From the NCBI RefSeq assembly GCF_024584785.1, contig NZ_CP074112.1:434001-498000 (forward strand): 64,000 nt of DNA, given 5' to 3'. Below, piece by piece: positions 1 to 9,932 of this stretch. This DNA comes from Idiomarina loihiensis. GTDB taxonomy: Bacteria; Pseudomonadota; Gammaproteobacteria; Enterobacterales; Alteromonadaceae. Made by a program: the position numbers and the translations under genes. The notes beneath the pieces were generated by a model, which was not told the origin of the DNA, searched no databases, and saw only the letters and a program-made list of their open reading frames with translations. Position 1 is the first letter of the stretch; every line of letters begins with the position of its first letter.

Positions 1-178
1 CGAATTTGAGCTTGAGGATGATAGCCGTTGGTACGCTTTTGTGGCAGTCAGTGAAGTGGTTCTAGATGCAAAAATTCTAGCATTACAAACCAAAGAAGTA
101 GCAACAATCGCTGATTTAGCAGGGGTAGATTATGATGGTTGGGGCACTTACTTCGGTGATGATGACGAAGAAGAGTAA
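1..178 (+). CDS. rraB: RraB, regulator of RNase E activity B (C-terminal part)
   Basis: The window opens inside this gene; 58 codons are readable in the frame starting at base 2, ending at TAA 176-178. The tail carries VDYDGWGTYF followed by an acidic stretch, which matches the conserved end of RraB (YjgD), the protein that binds the RNase E C-terminal scaffold and inhibits mRNA decay. The acidic tail is shorter than the E. coli one. It converges on valS and shares a terminator with it. The start codon and N-terminal half lie outside the window. Confidence 0.85.
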   Translation, partial: EFELEDDSRWYAFVAVSEVVLDAKILALQTKEVATIADLAGVDYDGWGTYFGDDDEEE

Positions 179-212
179 TCTAGTTTTATCATCAAGTAAC
201 TCCTATTTATAG

Positions 213-255
213 AAAAGCCCCGCGTTCACCTTTGATTGGTAAGCGCGGGGCTTTT
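213..255. terminator. Bidirectional Rho-independent terminator between rraB and valS
   Basis: A perfect 12-bp inverted repeat: AAAAGCCCCGCG at 213-224 and its complement at 244-255, with a 19-nt loop. The A-run on one side and T-run on the other let it work for both converging genes. Confidence 0.85.
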
Positions 256-286
256 AGTTAGCCTTATTATAACGCTATTCTACATC

Positions 287-3148
287 TCATAGTGCCGCAA
301 TTTTGTCGCGTTGATGCTGCAATTGCTCAAGAGTTTCTTGGCTTTCTTTGAGCTTCGCCTGCTCTTTCTCAATGACTGCAGCTGGCGCCTTGTCTACAAA
401 GTTGCTGTTGCTCAGTTTACCTGCAACGCGTTGATACTCAGCCTTAGCTTTATCTATGGCCTTATCTAAACGTGCGAGCTCTGCGGCGGTATCAATTAAA
501 CCAGCCATCGGGATATGAATCTCCATCCGCCCTACAAGCGCTGTTGCACTCGCTGGAATAGCCGCTGCATCATCAACAAACTCGATACTTGTGAGCTTGG
601 CCAACGAACTCAACAAACTCTGGTTTTGCTGTAAACGTTGCATTGCTAAATCATCGGCTTGATAGATTATAATTGGCAATGAGGTGTTCGGAGATAAATT
701 CATTTCACCACGAATATTCCGAATCGCCACAATAACTTGCTTTAACCATTCCATGTCATCACGAGCTCCGCTAAAACGCTCGCTCTGCACCGTTGGGTAG
801 GCCTGTAACATGATACTGCTACCACTTACGCCAGCGAGTGGAGCAACGCGCTGCCAAATCGCTTCAGTAATAAATGGTAGTAATGGATGCAACATGCGTA
901 ATAGCTGCTCAAGTACAGTAATGAGGGTATGTCGCGTGCCTCGCAATTGTGCCGCATTACCGTTTGAAAGAACGGGCTTAGTCAGCTCTAGATACCAATC
1001 ACAGAACTGGTTCCAGGTAAATTCATAGGCAATACTTGCAGCATGGTCGAAACGATAGTTATCCAGCGCTTGGCGGAATTGCGCCAGGGTATCGTTAAAG
1101 CGCTCGATGATCCAGCGATCAGCCAGCGATAACTCAAGCTCAGAACCATCAGTACCACAGTCTTCGTTCTCAGTATTCATGATCACGTAGCGGCTTGCAT
1201 TCCAGAGTTTGTTACAGAAATTACGGTAACCTTCTAGGCGCTTCATGTCCCAATTAATATCGCGTCCGGTTGAAGCTAATGCTGCAAGGGTGAAGCGGAG
1301 AGCATCAGTTCCATGTGCACTGATACCTTCAGGAAACTGTTTTTCAGTACGCTTAGCGATTTTAGCTTCTAATTGGGGTTGCATCATATTGGCGGTGCGT
1401 TTTCCCACCAGTTCAGACAACGAAATACCATCAATCATGTCTAGGGGATCAAGGACGTTACCCTTTGACTTAGACATTTTTTGGCCTTCTTCATCACGAA
1501 TTAGACCAGTAACGTAAACCGTTTTAAAGGGTACCTGTGGCTTACCGTTTTCATCTTTGAGGAAGTGCATGGTCATCATGATCATGCGCGCTACCCAAAA
1601 GAAGATAATATCAAACCCAGTAACTAGCACGTCAGTTGGATGAAATGTTTTAAGGTCATCCGTTTGCTCTGGCCAGCCAAGAGTCGAAAAAGTCCACAGA
1701 GCTGAGCTAAACCAGGTATCTAACACATCTTCATCTTGTCTTAATTCACGGTCACCCAGATTGTGTTGTGCACGAACTTCAGCTTCATCCCGTCCTACGA
1801 AGACGTTACCATCATTATCATACCAAGCTGGAATACGATGTCCCCACCACAATTGACGAGAAATACACCAGTCTTGGATATCACGCATCCACGCGAAATA
1901 CATATTTTCGTATTGCTTCGGCACGAACTGAATGTCACCGTTGGTAACAGCTTGTGTTGCAACCTCGGCTAATGGAGCGACCCGCACGTACCATTGATCG
2001 GTTAAGTGTGGCTCAATAGGAACACCACCACGGTCGCCATAGGGTACTTTATTGGTGTGAGGCTCGGTTTTGTCGAGTAAACCCAATTGCTCAAATTCAG
2101 CAATTAGCTGCTTGCGTGCCGCAAAGCGCTCTAATCCTTGATACCCCTCCGGTAAGGTACCATCAAACTCTCCAATGGCAGGCAGTGCTTCACCGGTAGG
2201 CGTATAGAGCCCTGCCACTTGGCGCACGTGGGCGAGGTCATCAAAAATAGCGATCATAGGTAATTGGTTACGTTTACCTACTTCGTAGTCGTTAAAGTCG
2301 TGCGCTGGAGTAATTTTGACACAGCCAGTACCAAATTCTTTATCAACATAAGTATCGGCAATGATTGGAATTCTACGACCCACAATAGGGAGCAGAACCT
2401 CTTTGCCAATCAAGTTTGTGTAGCGTTCATCGTCTGGATGAACCGCAACACAAACGTCGCCCAACATAGTTTCTGGGCGAGTTGTTGCTACGACCAAATA
2501 AGATAGTCCAGCAGCAGTAGTAACACCGTCAGCAAGAGGATAGCGTAAATGCCAAATGTGCCCTTGTTGCTCTTTGTTTTCTACTTCTAAGTCAGAAATT
2601 GCGGTTTGAAGTTTCGGATCCCAGTTAACCAGGCGTTTCCCACGATAGATAAGATTTTCTTGATGCAGGCGCACAAAAACTTCTTTGACAGCATTGGATA
2701 ACCCATCATCCATCGTGAAACGCTCGCGCTCCCAATCCACTGAGTCACCTAAACGACGCATTTGCTGAGTGATGGTGCCACCTGATTGCTCTTTCCATTG
2801 CCAAATTTTATCGATGAAATCTTCACGCCCGATTTCTTGTCGAGTGATACCTTGAGCTGCTAATTGACGCTCCACGACCATCTGTGTAGCTATCCCGGCA
2901 TGGTCGGTACCGACTTGCCAAAGGGTATTGTAGCCATCCATCCGCTTGTAGCGAGTGAGGGTATCCATAATCGTGTGCTGGAAAGCATGCCCCATATGCA
3001 GACTACCAGTCACGTTGGGTGGCGGTATCATGATGCAATAGGACTCACCTTGTCCCGAGGGCTTAAAATAACCTTGTTGCTCCCATTGCTGATAAAGAGC
3101 TTGTTCGATAGCGTTTGGGGAATACGTTTTGTCCATAGAAACCTTCAT
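287..3148 (-). CDS. valS: Valyl-tRNA synthetase
   Basis: Class I aminoacyl-tRNA synthetase that charges tRNA-Val with valine in the cytoplasm. The 953 residues match the usual family length. The HIGH-type motif HMGH is at residues 51-54, the CP1 editing domain (TTRPET at 222-227) follows, the KMSKS motif is at 557-561, and the last ~65 residues are a charged coiled-coil arm typical of ValRS. ATG 3146-3148 is the first start; the fifth codon (ATG at 3136, MDKTYSP) aligns better with the E. coli N-terminus and may be the true start. It lies 12 bp behind holC, and the order pepA-holC-valS is the classic gammaproteobacterial one. Confidence 0.98.
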   Translation of the reverse strand: MKVSMDKTYSPNAIEQALYQQWEQQGYFKPSGQGESYCIMIPPPNVTGSLHMGHAFQHTIMDTLTRYKRMDGYNTLWQVGTDHAGIATQMVVERQLAAQGITRQEIGREDFIDKIWQWKEQSGGTITQQMRRLGDSVDWERERFTMDDGLSNAVKEVFVRLHQENLIYRGKRLVNWDPKLQTAISDLEVENKEQQGHIWHLRYPLADGVTTAAGLSYLVVATTRPETMLGDVCVAVHPDDERYTNLIGKEVLLPIVGRRIPIIADTYVDKEFGTGCVKITPAHDFNDYEVGKRNQLPMIAIFDDLAHVRQVAGLYTPTGEALPAIGEFDGTLPEGYQGLERFAARKQLIAEFEQLGLLDKTEPHTNKVPYGDRGGVPIEPHLTDQWYVRVAPLAEVATQAVTNGDIQFVPKQYENMYFAWMRDIQDWCISRQLWWGHRIPAWYDNDGNVFVGRDEAEVRAQHNLGDRELRQDEDVLDTWFSSALWTFSTLGWPEQTDDLKTFHPTDVLVTGFDIIFFWVARMIMMTMHFLKDENGKPQVPFKTVYVTGLIRDEEGQKMSKSKGNVLDPLDMIDGISLSELVGKRTANMMQPQLEAKIAKRTEKQFPEGISAHGTDALRFTLAALASTGRDINWDMKRLEGYRNFCNKLWNASRYVIMNTENEDCGTDGSELELSLADRWIIERFNDTLAQFRQALDNYRFDHAASIAYEFTWNQFCDWYLELTKPVLSNGNAAQLRGTRHTLITVLEQLLRMLHPLLPFITEAIWQRVAPLAGVSGSSIMLQAYPTVQSERFSGARDDMEWLKQVIVAIRNIRGEMNLSPNTSLPIIIYQADDLAMQRLQQNQSLLSSLAKLTSIEFVDDAAAIPASATALVGRMEIHIPMAGLIDTAAELARLDKAIDKAKAEYQRVAGKLSNSNFVDKAPAAVIEKEQAKLKESQETLEQLQHQRDKIAAL

Positions 3149-3160
3149 ATCGTTCTATTT

Positions 3161-3610
3161 TCACGAAGAAAACTGCACATCTTTGGCTTGTATTGTAGAT
3201 AAATTCAAACCTAGACTGCGATATTGTTTAAAGCGTTCACGAGCTAATTGACGACCTTCATCATCACTGGGAACACGCTCAATAATCCTATTTGCACCGT
3301 TTAGCGGTGGCATCTCACTCATTAAATTGACGATGACAGCGGTACGCCTATTGGATGCGTTGACACCTTGCCAGCAAATTTCAACGGGGGCCCCCTGAGT
3401 GGGGCCCTCGCCAACTAGGTTATGCGGCACAAAGGCATCAGCAGGATGCTGCCATAAGGCTTGATCGAGCTGTTCGGCCAATTGCTGCGTTTGGCACCAC
3501 ACCCTTACGCTGCGATAGTCGCGCCAATGGCTAGCAATATGCTCACAAAAAAATGTAAGTTGCTGCTGTTCGTCTAGACCATCAAGAACGTAAAAGATGC
3601 ACTGGCTCAT
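3161..3610 (-). CDS. holC: DNA polymerase III chi subunit
   Basis: HolC links the clamp loader (through psi) to single-strand binding protein at the replication fork. The 149-residue length and position between pepA and valS fit. Visible family features are the start MSQCIFYVLD, a central segment with QLDQALWQHPADAFVPHNL, and the C-terminal region with R(E)RFKQYR. Only one base separates its start from the pepA stop, so translation is probably coupled in a pepA-holC-valS operon. Called from similarity and synteny together. Confidence 0.95.
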   Translation of the reverse strand: MSQCIFYVLDGLDEQQQLTFFCEHIASHWRDYRSVRVWCQTQQLAEQLDQALWQHPADAFVPHNLVGEGPTQGAPVEICWQGVNASNRRTAVIVNLMSEMPPLNGANRIIERVPSDDEGRQLARERFKQYRSLGLNLSTIQAKDVQFSS

Positions 3611-3611
3611 A

Positions 3612-5117
3612 TTAATCCTGAGTTAAAGCTTGCGTACGATTGATTATAAACTGAGTAAGCAAAGGTACCGGCCGGCCGGTCGAACCTTTTTTAGCTCCGC
3701 CACGCCAAGCTGTTCCGGCGATATCTAAATGAGCCCAGTTATATTTTTTAGTAAAGCGCGATAAGAAACAGGCCGCAGTAATGGTGCCAGCTTCGCGTCC
3801 ACCTAAATTAGCCATATCGGCAAAGGGGCTATCTAACGATTCTTGGTATTCTTCCCATAGTGGTAAACGCCAAGCTCGATCTCCAGTTTGCTCTGATGCA
3901 GATAGCAATTCATGAGCAAGTGGATTATGGCTACTCATCAAGCCACTAGCGTGTGCACCAAGAGCTATCACACAAGCACCTGTGAGTGTTGCTACATCAA
4001 TTACTGCATCGGGTTCAAATCGTTCAACATAGGTAAGGGTATCACATAATACCAAGCGACCTTCAGCGTCCGTGTTCAATACTTCAACCGTTTGACCACT
4101 CATGGTGGTTAGAATATCACCTGGCCGATAAGCTTTACCATCAGGCATGTTCTCGCAACCGGCCAAGGCACCAATTACATTAATAGGTAATTGCAGCTCA
4201 GCAATCGCATGCATGGCGCCAAGTACCGCAGCAGCTCCGCCCATGTCGTACTTCATTTCATCCATAGCCGCGGAAGGTTTAATCGAAATCCCACCAGAGT
4301 CAAAGGTTAAACCTTTACCAACAAGCACAATAGGGGCTTGGTCTGGTGCGCCACCTTGATAATGCATCAGGCTGAGAATTGATTCATGCTCTGAGCCACG
4401 GCCTACAGCCAGATAAGCGTTCATCCCAAGCTCAGCCATTTCTTGTTCGGTGACTGCCGAGAATGTAACATTGTCATACTTATCAGCTAATGCGGCGGCT
4501 TGCTCGGCCAAATACTGCGGCGTACAGATATTGGGTGGCATATTGGCGACATCCCGACAAACATGCATGCCTCTGGCTACAGCTAGGCCATGCTGAATAG
4601 CTTTTTCGCTTAGTGGTAGTTCACGACGCGTTGGCACGTTGAAGACTAACTTGCGTAACGGTCGACGTGGTTCTTCTTTGCGTGTTTTGAGTTGGTTAAA
4701 AGTATATAGGCTTGATTGTGCTGCCTCGACTGCTTGACGGACCTTCCAATAGGTGTCGCGTCCCTTAACATGTAATTCACTCAAAAAACAAACGGCTTCC
4801 ATTGAGCCAGTTTCATTTAAAGTATGGATGGTTTTTTCAATAATTTGTTTATACTGACGTTCATCGAGTTCACGTTCTTTACCACAACCAACGAGCAGTA
4901 CTCGCTCGCTGAAAATATTGGGAACGTTGTGCAATAGTAACATTTGTCCCGGCTTGCCTTCTAAATCGCCACGCCGTAGCAGGTTACTTAAGTAACCGTC
5001 ACTTACTTTATCGAGTTGTTCAGCAACTCCAGATAGGCGGCGTGGTTCATAGACACCGACGACAATGCAGGCAGATCGTTGCTTCTCCGGACTGCCACTT
5101 TTTACGTTGAACTCCAT
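3612..5117 (-). CDS. pepA: Leucyl aminopeptidase (cytosol aminopeptidase PepA)
   Basis: M17 family dinuclear-metal aminopeptidase; in enterobacteria it also acts as a DNA-binding accessory factor in XerCD recombination and carAB control. The 501-residue protein has the metal/substrate segment [14 protein letters not shown] at 268-281 and the family signature NTDAEGRL at 348-355, with the N-terminal DNA-binding/oligomerisation domain intact. First gene of the pepA-holC-valS operon, transcribed away from lptF across a 123-bp gap that must hold both promoters. Confidence 0.97.
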   Translation of the reverse strand: MEFNVKSGSPEKQRSACIVVGVYEPRRLSGVAEQLDKVSDGYLSNLLRRGDLEGKPGQMLLLHNVPNIFSERVLLVGCGKERELDERQYKQIIEKTIHTLNETGSMEAVCFLSELHVKGRDTYWKVRQAVEAAQSSLYTFNQLKTRKEEPRRPLRKLVFNVPTRRELPLSEKAIQHGLAVARGMHVCRDVANMPPNICTPQYLAEQAAALADKYDNVTFSAVTEQEMAELGMNAYLAVGRGSEHESILSLMHYQGGAPDQAPIVLVGKGLTFDSGGISIKPSAAMDEMKYDMGGAAAVLGAMHAIAELQLPINVIGALAGCENMPDGKAYRPGDILTTMSGQTVEVLNTDAEGRLVLCDTLTYVERFEPDAVIDVATLTGACVIALGAHASGLMSSHNPLAHELLSASEQTGDRAWRLPLWEEYQESLDSPFADMANLGGREAGTITAACFLSRFTKKYNWAHLDIAGTAWRGGAKKGSTGRPVPLLTQFIINRTQALTQD

Positions 5118-5240
5118 AAGTGCTCCCGTTTGCTGCGGTTGACAGCAGATCGCTGCCGTAGAATAATTCTTGTGAAAATGACAAGTTTACTTAAAAATCG
5201 CAGTATTTCCAGCAAAAAGCTATGTTAAGAGTGGTCTCTA

Positions 5241-6347
5241 GTGCGCATATTTCGCTATTTAATCGGTGAAACATTTAAGTCTCAAATCGCTGTGTTGGTG
5301 GTTTTGATGACTATTTTCGTCAGCCAGAAGTTCGTTCGGGTGCTGGCTGATGCATCGGCGGGCGAAATTCCAAGCAACATAGTTATTCAGTTACTTGGGT
5401 TAAACTTGCCCGCATTGGCTGCGCTAATTCTGCCCTTAAGCCTATTTCTAGGAATCTTGCTAGCACACGGTCGGATCTATGCTGAGAATGAAATGAGCGT
5501 GCTGCATGCCTGTGGGGTGAGCGAGTGGTATGTTACTCGTGTCACCTTAGTTGTGGCTGTTTTATTAGCCCTTCTAACCGCTAGCTTGACCTTGTGGTTG
5601 GTGCCTTGGTCGCTAGAACAAGAACGTGTCGTGGAAGAAAAAGCACGCAGCGAAACAGGGTTAAGCGTTATCATGCCAGGCCGTTTTCAACAGGCAAGCA
5701 ACCAGAAAGCAGTGATTTACGTGCAAGGGCTAACCGAAGACGGCAGTTTAGATGAAGTGTTTGTGGCGCAGTCACTGCGAGATGAAAAGGATCAAGTGGT
5801 TGGTACTAGTGTCGTTATGGCCGACAGTGGTAGTGTTTTAGCGGCCGCTTCGGGAGCACAAACCTTAGTGTTGAACAATGGTATGCGCTACGCCCAGAGT
5901 CATCTAGAAAAAGAGTATCAAGTGATGCAGTTTGACGACTATCAACTGCAAATAAAGGAACAAGAAGGCTCAGAGTATATCCGTAAACTAGAAGCATATA
6001 GTACCGCCGAATTGCTGGCAGAAGATAATCCTGAAGCCCATGCTGAATTACAGTGGCGGATTGCTATTCCACTAGCAATGCCGCTGCTTACTCTGATTGC
6101 GGTGCCATTGAGTAGGGTAAATCCTCGTCAGGGCAAATTTGCCCGAATGGCACCAGCTTTGTTGATATATCTGGGATACTTTTTGATTTTAATGGCTGCC
6201 CGCTCGGCGGTAGCTGATGGTGTTATTCCACCGGTCGTTGGACTGTGGTGGATTCATATCTTATTGCTCTTGTTCGGTGTGATCTTGATTGGTAAAGGTC
6301 GGTCGTTAGGGCTCAAGCTCCTCGCTAGCTTACGAGGAGAACGTTAA
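5241..6347 (+). CDS. lptF: LPS export ABC transporter permease LptF
   Basis: Inner-membrane permease of the LptB2FG complex that extracts lipopolysaccharide for transport to the outer membrane. 368 residues; three N-terminal membrane segments (about 12-30, 50-72, 100-122), a periplasmic beta-jellyroll region (about 130-260) and three C-terminal segments, the YjgP/YjgQ layout. The start is GTG at 5241 (RIFRYLIGE). It overlaps lptG by one base in a TAATG junction, showing coupled translation. Divergent from pepA as in E. coli. Confidence 0.96.
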   Translation: MRIFRYLIGETFKSQIAVLVVLMTIFVSQKFVRVLADASAGEIPSNIVIQLLGLNLPALAALILPLSLFLGILLAHGRIYAENEMSVLHACGVSEWYVTRVTLVVAVLLALLTASLTLWLVPWSLEQERVVEEKARSETGLSVIMPGRFQQASNQKAVIYVQGLTEDGSLDEVFVAQSLRDEKDQVVGTSVVMADSGSVLAAASGAQTLVLNNGMRYAQSHLEKEYQVMQFDDYQLQIKEQEGSEYIRKLEAYSTAELLAEDNPEAHAELQWRIAIPLAMPLLTLIAVPLSRVNPRQGKFARMAPALLIYLGYFLILMAARSAVADGVIPPVVGLWWIHILLLLFGVILIGKGRSLGLKLLASLRGER

Positions 6348-7417
6348 TGTTTTCTATCTTAGACAAATACATCGCTCGCTCCGTGTTAGTTACGTCATTG
6401 TTGAGTTTGGCGGTATTGAGTGGGCTATCTAGTCTGATTCGGTTTGTTGAGCAACTCAAATCAGTCGGCAAAGGCACCTACAGTGTGGCAGATGCGGGCC
6501 TTTTTGTGCTTTACAGTCTGCCGCGAGATATTGAGGTGTTCTTCCCTATGGCTGCTTTACTTGGTGGCCTGATTGGAATGGGAATGTTGGCGAGCAATTC
6601 AGAGTTAGTGGTGATGTTAGCTGCCGGGCGTTCTCGTTTAAATATCGTTGCTTCAGTGATGAAAGCCGCGGTGATTATGATGCTAGCAGTTATGGCTATG
6701 GGCGAGTGGATTGCACCGCAATTAGAATCTCATGGTCGAGAACTAAGGGCCCGTGCGATATCAGGCGGCAGCCTAATTTCTGCTCAACAAGGTATTTGGG
6801 CTCGCGATGGTCAGCGCTTCGTTAATATTGGAGAAGTTGAAGATACAGGACGGTTACGCAACATCACTGTGTATGAGTTTGACCAGCAACAAGAATTGCA
6901 GGCCGTGATGCAAAGTGATTCAGCTATGTATCAGATTGATCGTTGGCGTTTACAAGGGGTTACCACCACCCGTTACGGATTAGAGCAGATTACTACTGAG
7001 CGCCGTGGTGAATTGTTATGGCAATCTAGCTTAACTCCGGACAAGTTAGGGGTGGTTACGGTAAAACCTGAGTCACTTTCTATTCGTGGACTGCTAGACT
7101 ACTTAGACTATCTCACCAGTAATAGGCAAGCATCTGAGCGTTACGAATTGGCGTTATGGCGAAAAGTGCTGGCGCCTGTTACCGTAGCAGTGATGCTGCT
7201 GGTGGCGTTATCATTTATCTTTGGGCCGCTACGTTCTACGTCTATGGGCGCCCGGATTTTACTTGGTGTGATAACTGGTTTTGGTTTTCATGTCAGTAAT
7301 GAGATATTTGGTCCTATGGCGCAGGTTTATCAAATGCCGCCAGTACTGGGGGCTCTATTACCAAGCTTAATATTTGCAATTTGGGCAATTTGGATGATGC
7401 AGCGCCGAGGAGCCTAG
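6347..7417 (+). CDS. lptG: LPS export ABC transporter permease LptG
   Basis: Partner permease of LptF. 356 residues, start FSILDKYIARSVLV typical of LptG, N-terminal membrane segments, a periplasmic jellyroll domain and C-terminal segments ending near IFAIWAIWMMQRR. Its ATG shares a base with the lptF stop codon. It converges on the RDD gene with a 21-bp gap and no obvious terminator hairpin between the two stops. Confidence 0.96.
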   Translation: MFSILDKYIARSVLVTSLLSLAVLSGLSSLIRFVEQLKSVGKGTYSVADAGLFVLYSLPRDIEVFFPMAALLGGLIGMGMLASNSELVVMLAAGRSRLNIVASVMKAAVIMMLAVMAMGEWIAPQLESHGRELRARAISGGSLISAQQGIWARDGQRFVNIGEVEDTGRLRNITVYEFDQQQELQAVMQSDSAMYQIDRWRLQGVTTTRYGLEQITTERRGELLWQSSLTPDKLGVVTVKPESLSIRGLLDYLDYLTSNRQASERYELALWRKVLAPVTVAVMLLVALSFIFGPLRSTSMGARILLGVITGFGFHVSNEIFGPMAQVYQMPPVLGALLPSLIFAIWAIWMMQRRGA

Positions 7418-7438
7418 CATGGCGCTTCACTATCAAAA

Positions 7439-7981
7439 CTAGAGTTCCTTCCAATAATACAACTGGTTAGCTTCTTTGGATAAGGTTACAAGTTCTGTCC
7501 CAGCAGCGTAATCATGCCAAGCTCGGCGATGTTTGAAATCTACGAGTACCCAAAGGTTACCTAGGCCAAAGCAACAAGTTAATACTCTAATCAAAGCTTG
7601 TTTTTTGGTAATCCGGTGGCCGTTGCGTTGTTGTACTTTTAGACGCCAAGCACGCATCCCAATAGTTTGTCCACTACGCCACCAGAACCAGCCAAAAAAG
7701 CCACCAAGCACTAGTAGTAGATAAATTTGATAAAACATGGATTGGTTCAACCAAGCGGCATGGTCCATCCCCGCTGGTAATTCTAACCAACCTAAGCTAG
7801 TGAGCAGTGCTGCGCAACCTAATGCTAGTGCAGACGCTAACATGATAATCGCAACCGCGACTAGCACATCATAAATCATGGCTGCAAGACGTCGTAAGAA
7901 ACCAGCACTGGCAAACTCAGCATGAATTTGAGCAGTCGAGCGCGGTGCATCAGTAGGATTAGCATTAGCGGTATCGGTCAT
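7439..7981 (-). CDS. RDD family membrane protein
   Basis: A 180-residue protein with the RDD pattern: F-RRLAAMIYD at the first membrane segment (R and D of the name), further segments about residues 35-60 and 80-105, and a WRLKVQ...GHRITKKQALIRVL loop, then ending in a basic/aromatic tail. An in-frame ATG at 8014 would add 11 residues; I prefer ATG 7979-7981 because the sequence before it (AGAGAC) is more purine-rich and MTDT reads as a normal N-terminus. Function in this family is mostly unknown; some members are ion antiporters. Confidence 0.85.
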   Translation of the reverse strand: MTDTANANPTDAPRSTAQIHAEFASAGFLRRLAAMIYDVLVAVAIIMLASALALGCAALLTSLGWLELPAGMDHAAWLNQSMFYQIYLLLVLGGFFGWFWWRSGQTIGMRAWRLKVQQRNGHRITKKQALIRVLTCCFGLGNLWVLVDFKHRRAWHDYAAGTELVTLSKEANQLYYWKEL

Positions 7982-8099
7982 AGCAGTCTCTATTGGTAAA
8001 TAAACGCTAATCATATTAACTAATATTCATCTCGCTGCCGAGTAAAACTGGTTGATTGGCTAGGATTTAGCCGATTGATTCAAGTTATGAATAAATCAC

Positions 8100-8127
8100 T
8101 TGATTGGTTGCGAAGCATCAGTATAAT
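8100..8127 (+). promoter_or_regulatory. Sigma-70 promoter of tRNA-Leu
   Basis: TTGATT at 8100-8105, 16-bp spacer, perfect TATAAT at 8122-8127, about 43 bp before the tRNA. Read by eye. Confidence 0.7.
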
Positions 8128-8169
8128 GCGCTGCATACTTCAGTTAGCAACGCTAGCGCAAAACCCAGT

Positions 8170-8256
8170 GCCTGGGTGGCGAAATTGGTAGACGCAGCGG
8201 ATTCAAAATCCGCCGTTGGCGACAACGTGTCGGTTCGAGTCCGACCCTAGGCACCA
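8170..8256 (+). tRNA. tRNA-Leu (anticodon CAA)
   Basis: 87-nt tRNA with encoded CCA. Acceptor GCCTGGG (8170-8176) pairs with CCTAGGC (8246-8252) with one G-T pair; anticodon stem GCGGA/TCCGC encloses TTCAAAA giving anticodon CAA; a long variable arm and T-arm GTTCGAGTC are present, as expected for a class II tRNA. Its 3' end borders the accessory island that runs to about 15700; tRNA-Leu genes are common integration points, but I found no direct repeat of its 3' end at the other side. Confidence 0.97.
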
Positions 8257-8259
8257 TCT

Positions 8260-8412
8260 ATTCAAAGATTACTCCGCGTATAATTTCTCGCTCCATGATG
8301 GGCTCGTCCTGCAAGGCTTCCGCCTTTAATTAGTGAAAGAAACTTTCGACACAGACATTATCCCAACAATTTCCTTTTCGGCTCATACTCTGAGTAAGCC
8401 CATTTTTTTAGC
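8260..8412 (-). mobile_element. Remnant of an IS3-family transposase gene (orfB fragment)
   Basis: Read on the minus strand, these ~150 bases closely match the orfB part of the intact IS3 element at about 13075-13225 of this window (the NCWDNACAESFFHSLK catalytic region), with scattered substitutions that show it is an older or different copy. It starts 4 bases behind the tRNA-Leu CCA end and fuses into the Rhs coding sequence near 8412. No terminal inverted repeat remains, so it is a deletion remnant. Confidence 0.8.
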
Positions 8413-9352
8413 GCTTGGCAAGAGCTATACCTACGACGGCCACAACCGCCGCGTTAAGGTGGCAGGCAACGGTGATACCCGCTACTATCTCTACAGCCAG
8501 TCGGGGCAGCTGTTATTGAGTGAAGACAACGGCGTTCAAACGAACTACATTTACCTTGGTAATAGGCTTATCGCTGAAGACCGCCAGGCAACAACCACCT
8601 TTATCCATACAGATAGGTTGGGCAGCCCGGTGGCACGAACCAACAGCACAGGAAGGGTAGAGAGTCGCCGGCATTACCAACCTTTTGGTGACACTTACGA
8701 AGCGCCAAACGACGACATCGGATACACTGGCCATAAGTACGATAATGACTTAGGCCTGAGTTATATGCAGGCACGATACTATGATCCAGTTATCGGTCGT
8801 TTCTATTCGAATGATCCGGTTGGATTCAAAGATATACATAGCTTTAATAGGTATGCGTATGCGAATAACAATCCATATAAATATGTAGATCCAGATGGAA
8901 GGGAAGTATCAGTTGCTGCAAATTTACAAAAGGACTATAACGCAGCTAAAACTTATTTAACTTCAAAATCCAGCATAGCTAAGTCTTACTTCAATAGAAT
9001 CGAAAGTAGTAGACAAACGGTTAGAATTGAAAGGACAAATGGCGGCTCTGAATCAACTGTTGGTGATCCTGTTATGGGCGACAAAATTGATTGGAACCCT
9101 CAAGAGGGATTAATTACAAGTGATGGTTCTCAATCACCAGCTACGGGACTTATTCACGAAATAATACACGTGTTAGTGAACGAAGCTGGAGTTCCGAATG
9201 AACAACAGGATCAGACTACAATTTTGAAAGAAAATGCAGTTAATTCACAAACTGGCGAAGGGACAAGGCGAGATCACAATGACGGTACTGTAGAAACTGT
9301 AAGTGGCCCGACTTGCAGGTCAACAGAAGATGGAGGCGAGGTTTGTGGTTAG
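8333..9352 (+). CDS. 5'-truncated Rhs protein tail with a zinc-metallopeptidase (M91-like) toxin domain
   Basis: As read from GTG 8333 this is 339 residues, but roughly the first 27 codons are antisense IS3 sequence, so the native Rhs start is lost and expression is doubtful. From about residue 30 it holds the last YD repeats, then the RHS-associated core (LGLSYMQARYYDP...GRFYSNDPVGF, about 140-166) and the core end DPDGRE near 186-191. The C-terminal ~150 residues hold HEIIH at 275-279 within a segment (INWDP..., SPATGLIHE) that resembles the M91/NleD type of zinc peptidases used as Rhs toxins. Codons turn AT-rich after the core, as is usual for exchanged toxin tips. The next gene overlaps by 8 bp and is a plausible immunity gene. 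Confidence 0.8.
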   Translation: MKETFDTDIIPTISFSAHTLSKPIFLALGKSYTYDGHNRRVKVAGNGDTRYYLYSQSGQLLLSEDNGVQTNYIYLGNRLIAEDRQATTTFIHTDRLGSPVARTNSTGRVESRRHYQPFGDTYEAPNDDIGYTGHKYDNDLGLSYMQARYYDPVIGRFYSNDPVGFKDIHSFNRYAYANNNPYKYVDPDGREVSVAANLQKDYNAAKTYLTSKSSIAKSYFNRIESSRQTVRIERTNGGSESTVGDPVMGDKIDWNPQEGLITSDGSQSPATGLIHEIIHVLVNEAGVPNEQQDQTTILKENAVNSQTGEGTRRDHNDGTVETVSGPTCRSTEDGGEVCG

Positions 9353-9806
9353 GTTAAAGTATATTATTTTAACAATTATAGTTTTGCTTCAAGGATGTGG
9401 CGAATCTGGTCTGGTTGATATTTATTATGACGGATTTTGGACAAAGCATAGGGTTTATCAAAGTGAAGCTCAACTTGAAGAAAGCGCCAAAATAAAAATC
9501 ACAAAACTAGATATAAAATTACTTTCTGATGAGGCATCAACATATCTTTTTGATAACTTTGGTGTAAACAACAAAGCCAAGATACCGGAAGACATAGTAT
9601 TTATGGCTCTAATTCGCTCTCTAGATGGAAAATTAGAAAGAAAAATTATTGGAGACAGTATTTATCTTTATGACGTTACTAATAACTTGTTTAAAGTTTT
9701 GGACGATGATCAAAAAGATTACTTAAGGTGCTTTTTCACTAAACATGCGAGTGAACCAGTAATTGACGAAAAATTAGAAAGTCATTGTGCAAAGTATAAA
9801 ATTTGA
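9345..9806 (+). CDS. Small lipoprotein, candidate immunity protein for the Rhs peptidase tip
   Basis: GTG 9345 is favoured as start: the purine-rich GGAGGCGAGG at 9331-9340 sits 4 bases before it, and the protein then begins with a clean lipoprotein signal ending in the lipobox LLQGC (Cys about residue 18). The ORF is open upstream to 9303. The ~135-residue mature part is charged, AT-rich and unlike anything I recognise. It overlaps the end of the toxin reading frame by 8 bp, the usual place of an immunity gene; a membrane-anchored form would mean protection in the periplasm. Function inferred from position only. Confidence 0.6.
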   Translation: MVRLKYIILTIIVLLQGCGESGLVDIYYDGFWTKHRVYQSEAQLEESAKIKITKLDIKLLSDEASTYLFDNFGVNNKAKIPEDIVFMALIRSLDGKLERKIIGDSIYLYDVTNNLFKVLDDDQKDYLRCFFTKHASEPVIDEKLESHCAKYKI

Positions 9807-9812
9807 CCTCAC

Positions 9813-9834
9813 AGCCCCTTCGCGGGGCTTTTTT
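9813..9834 (+). terminator. Rho-independent terminator after the Rhs/immunity pair
   Basis: AGCCCC (9813-9818), TTCGC loop, GGGGCT (9824-9829), then a T-run to 9834. Confidence 0.85.
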
Positions 9835-9932
9835 GTGGCCAATCGGAAATTGTTAACAACGCAGAAAGGACTGGCTGGTGTTGTATTCAAGCTTGTGTCT
9901 ATCTGTGTAATAGCGGTTATATGTGGAAGGTG

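Noticed and set aside
2864-3202. Plus-strand 112-residue frame across valS
   Set aside because: Antisense shadow of valS; composition is that of a mirrored gene.
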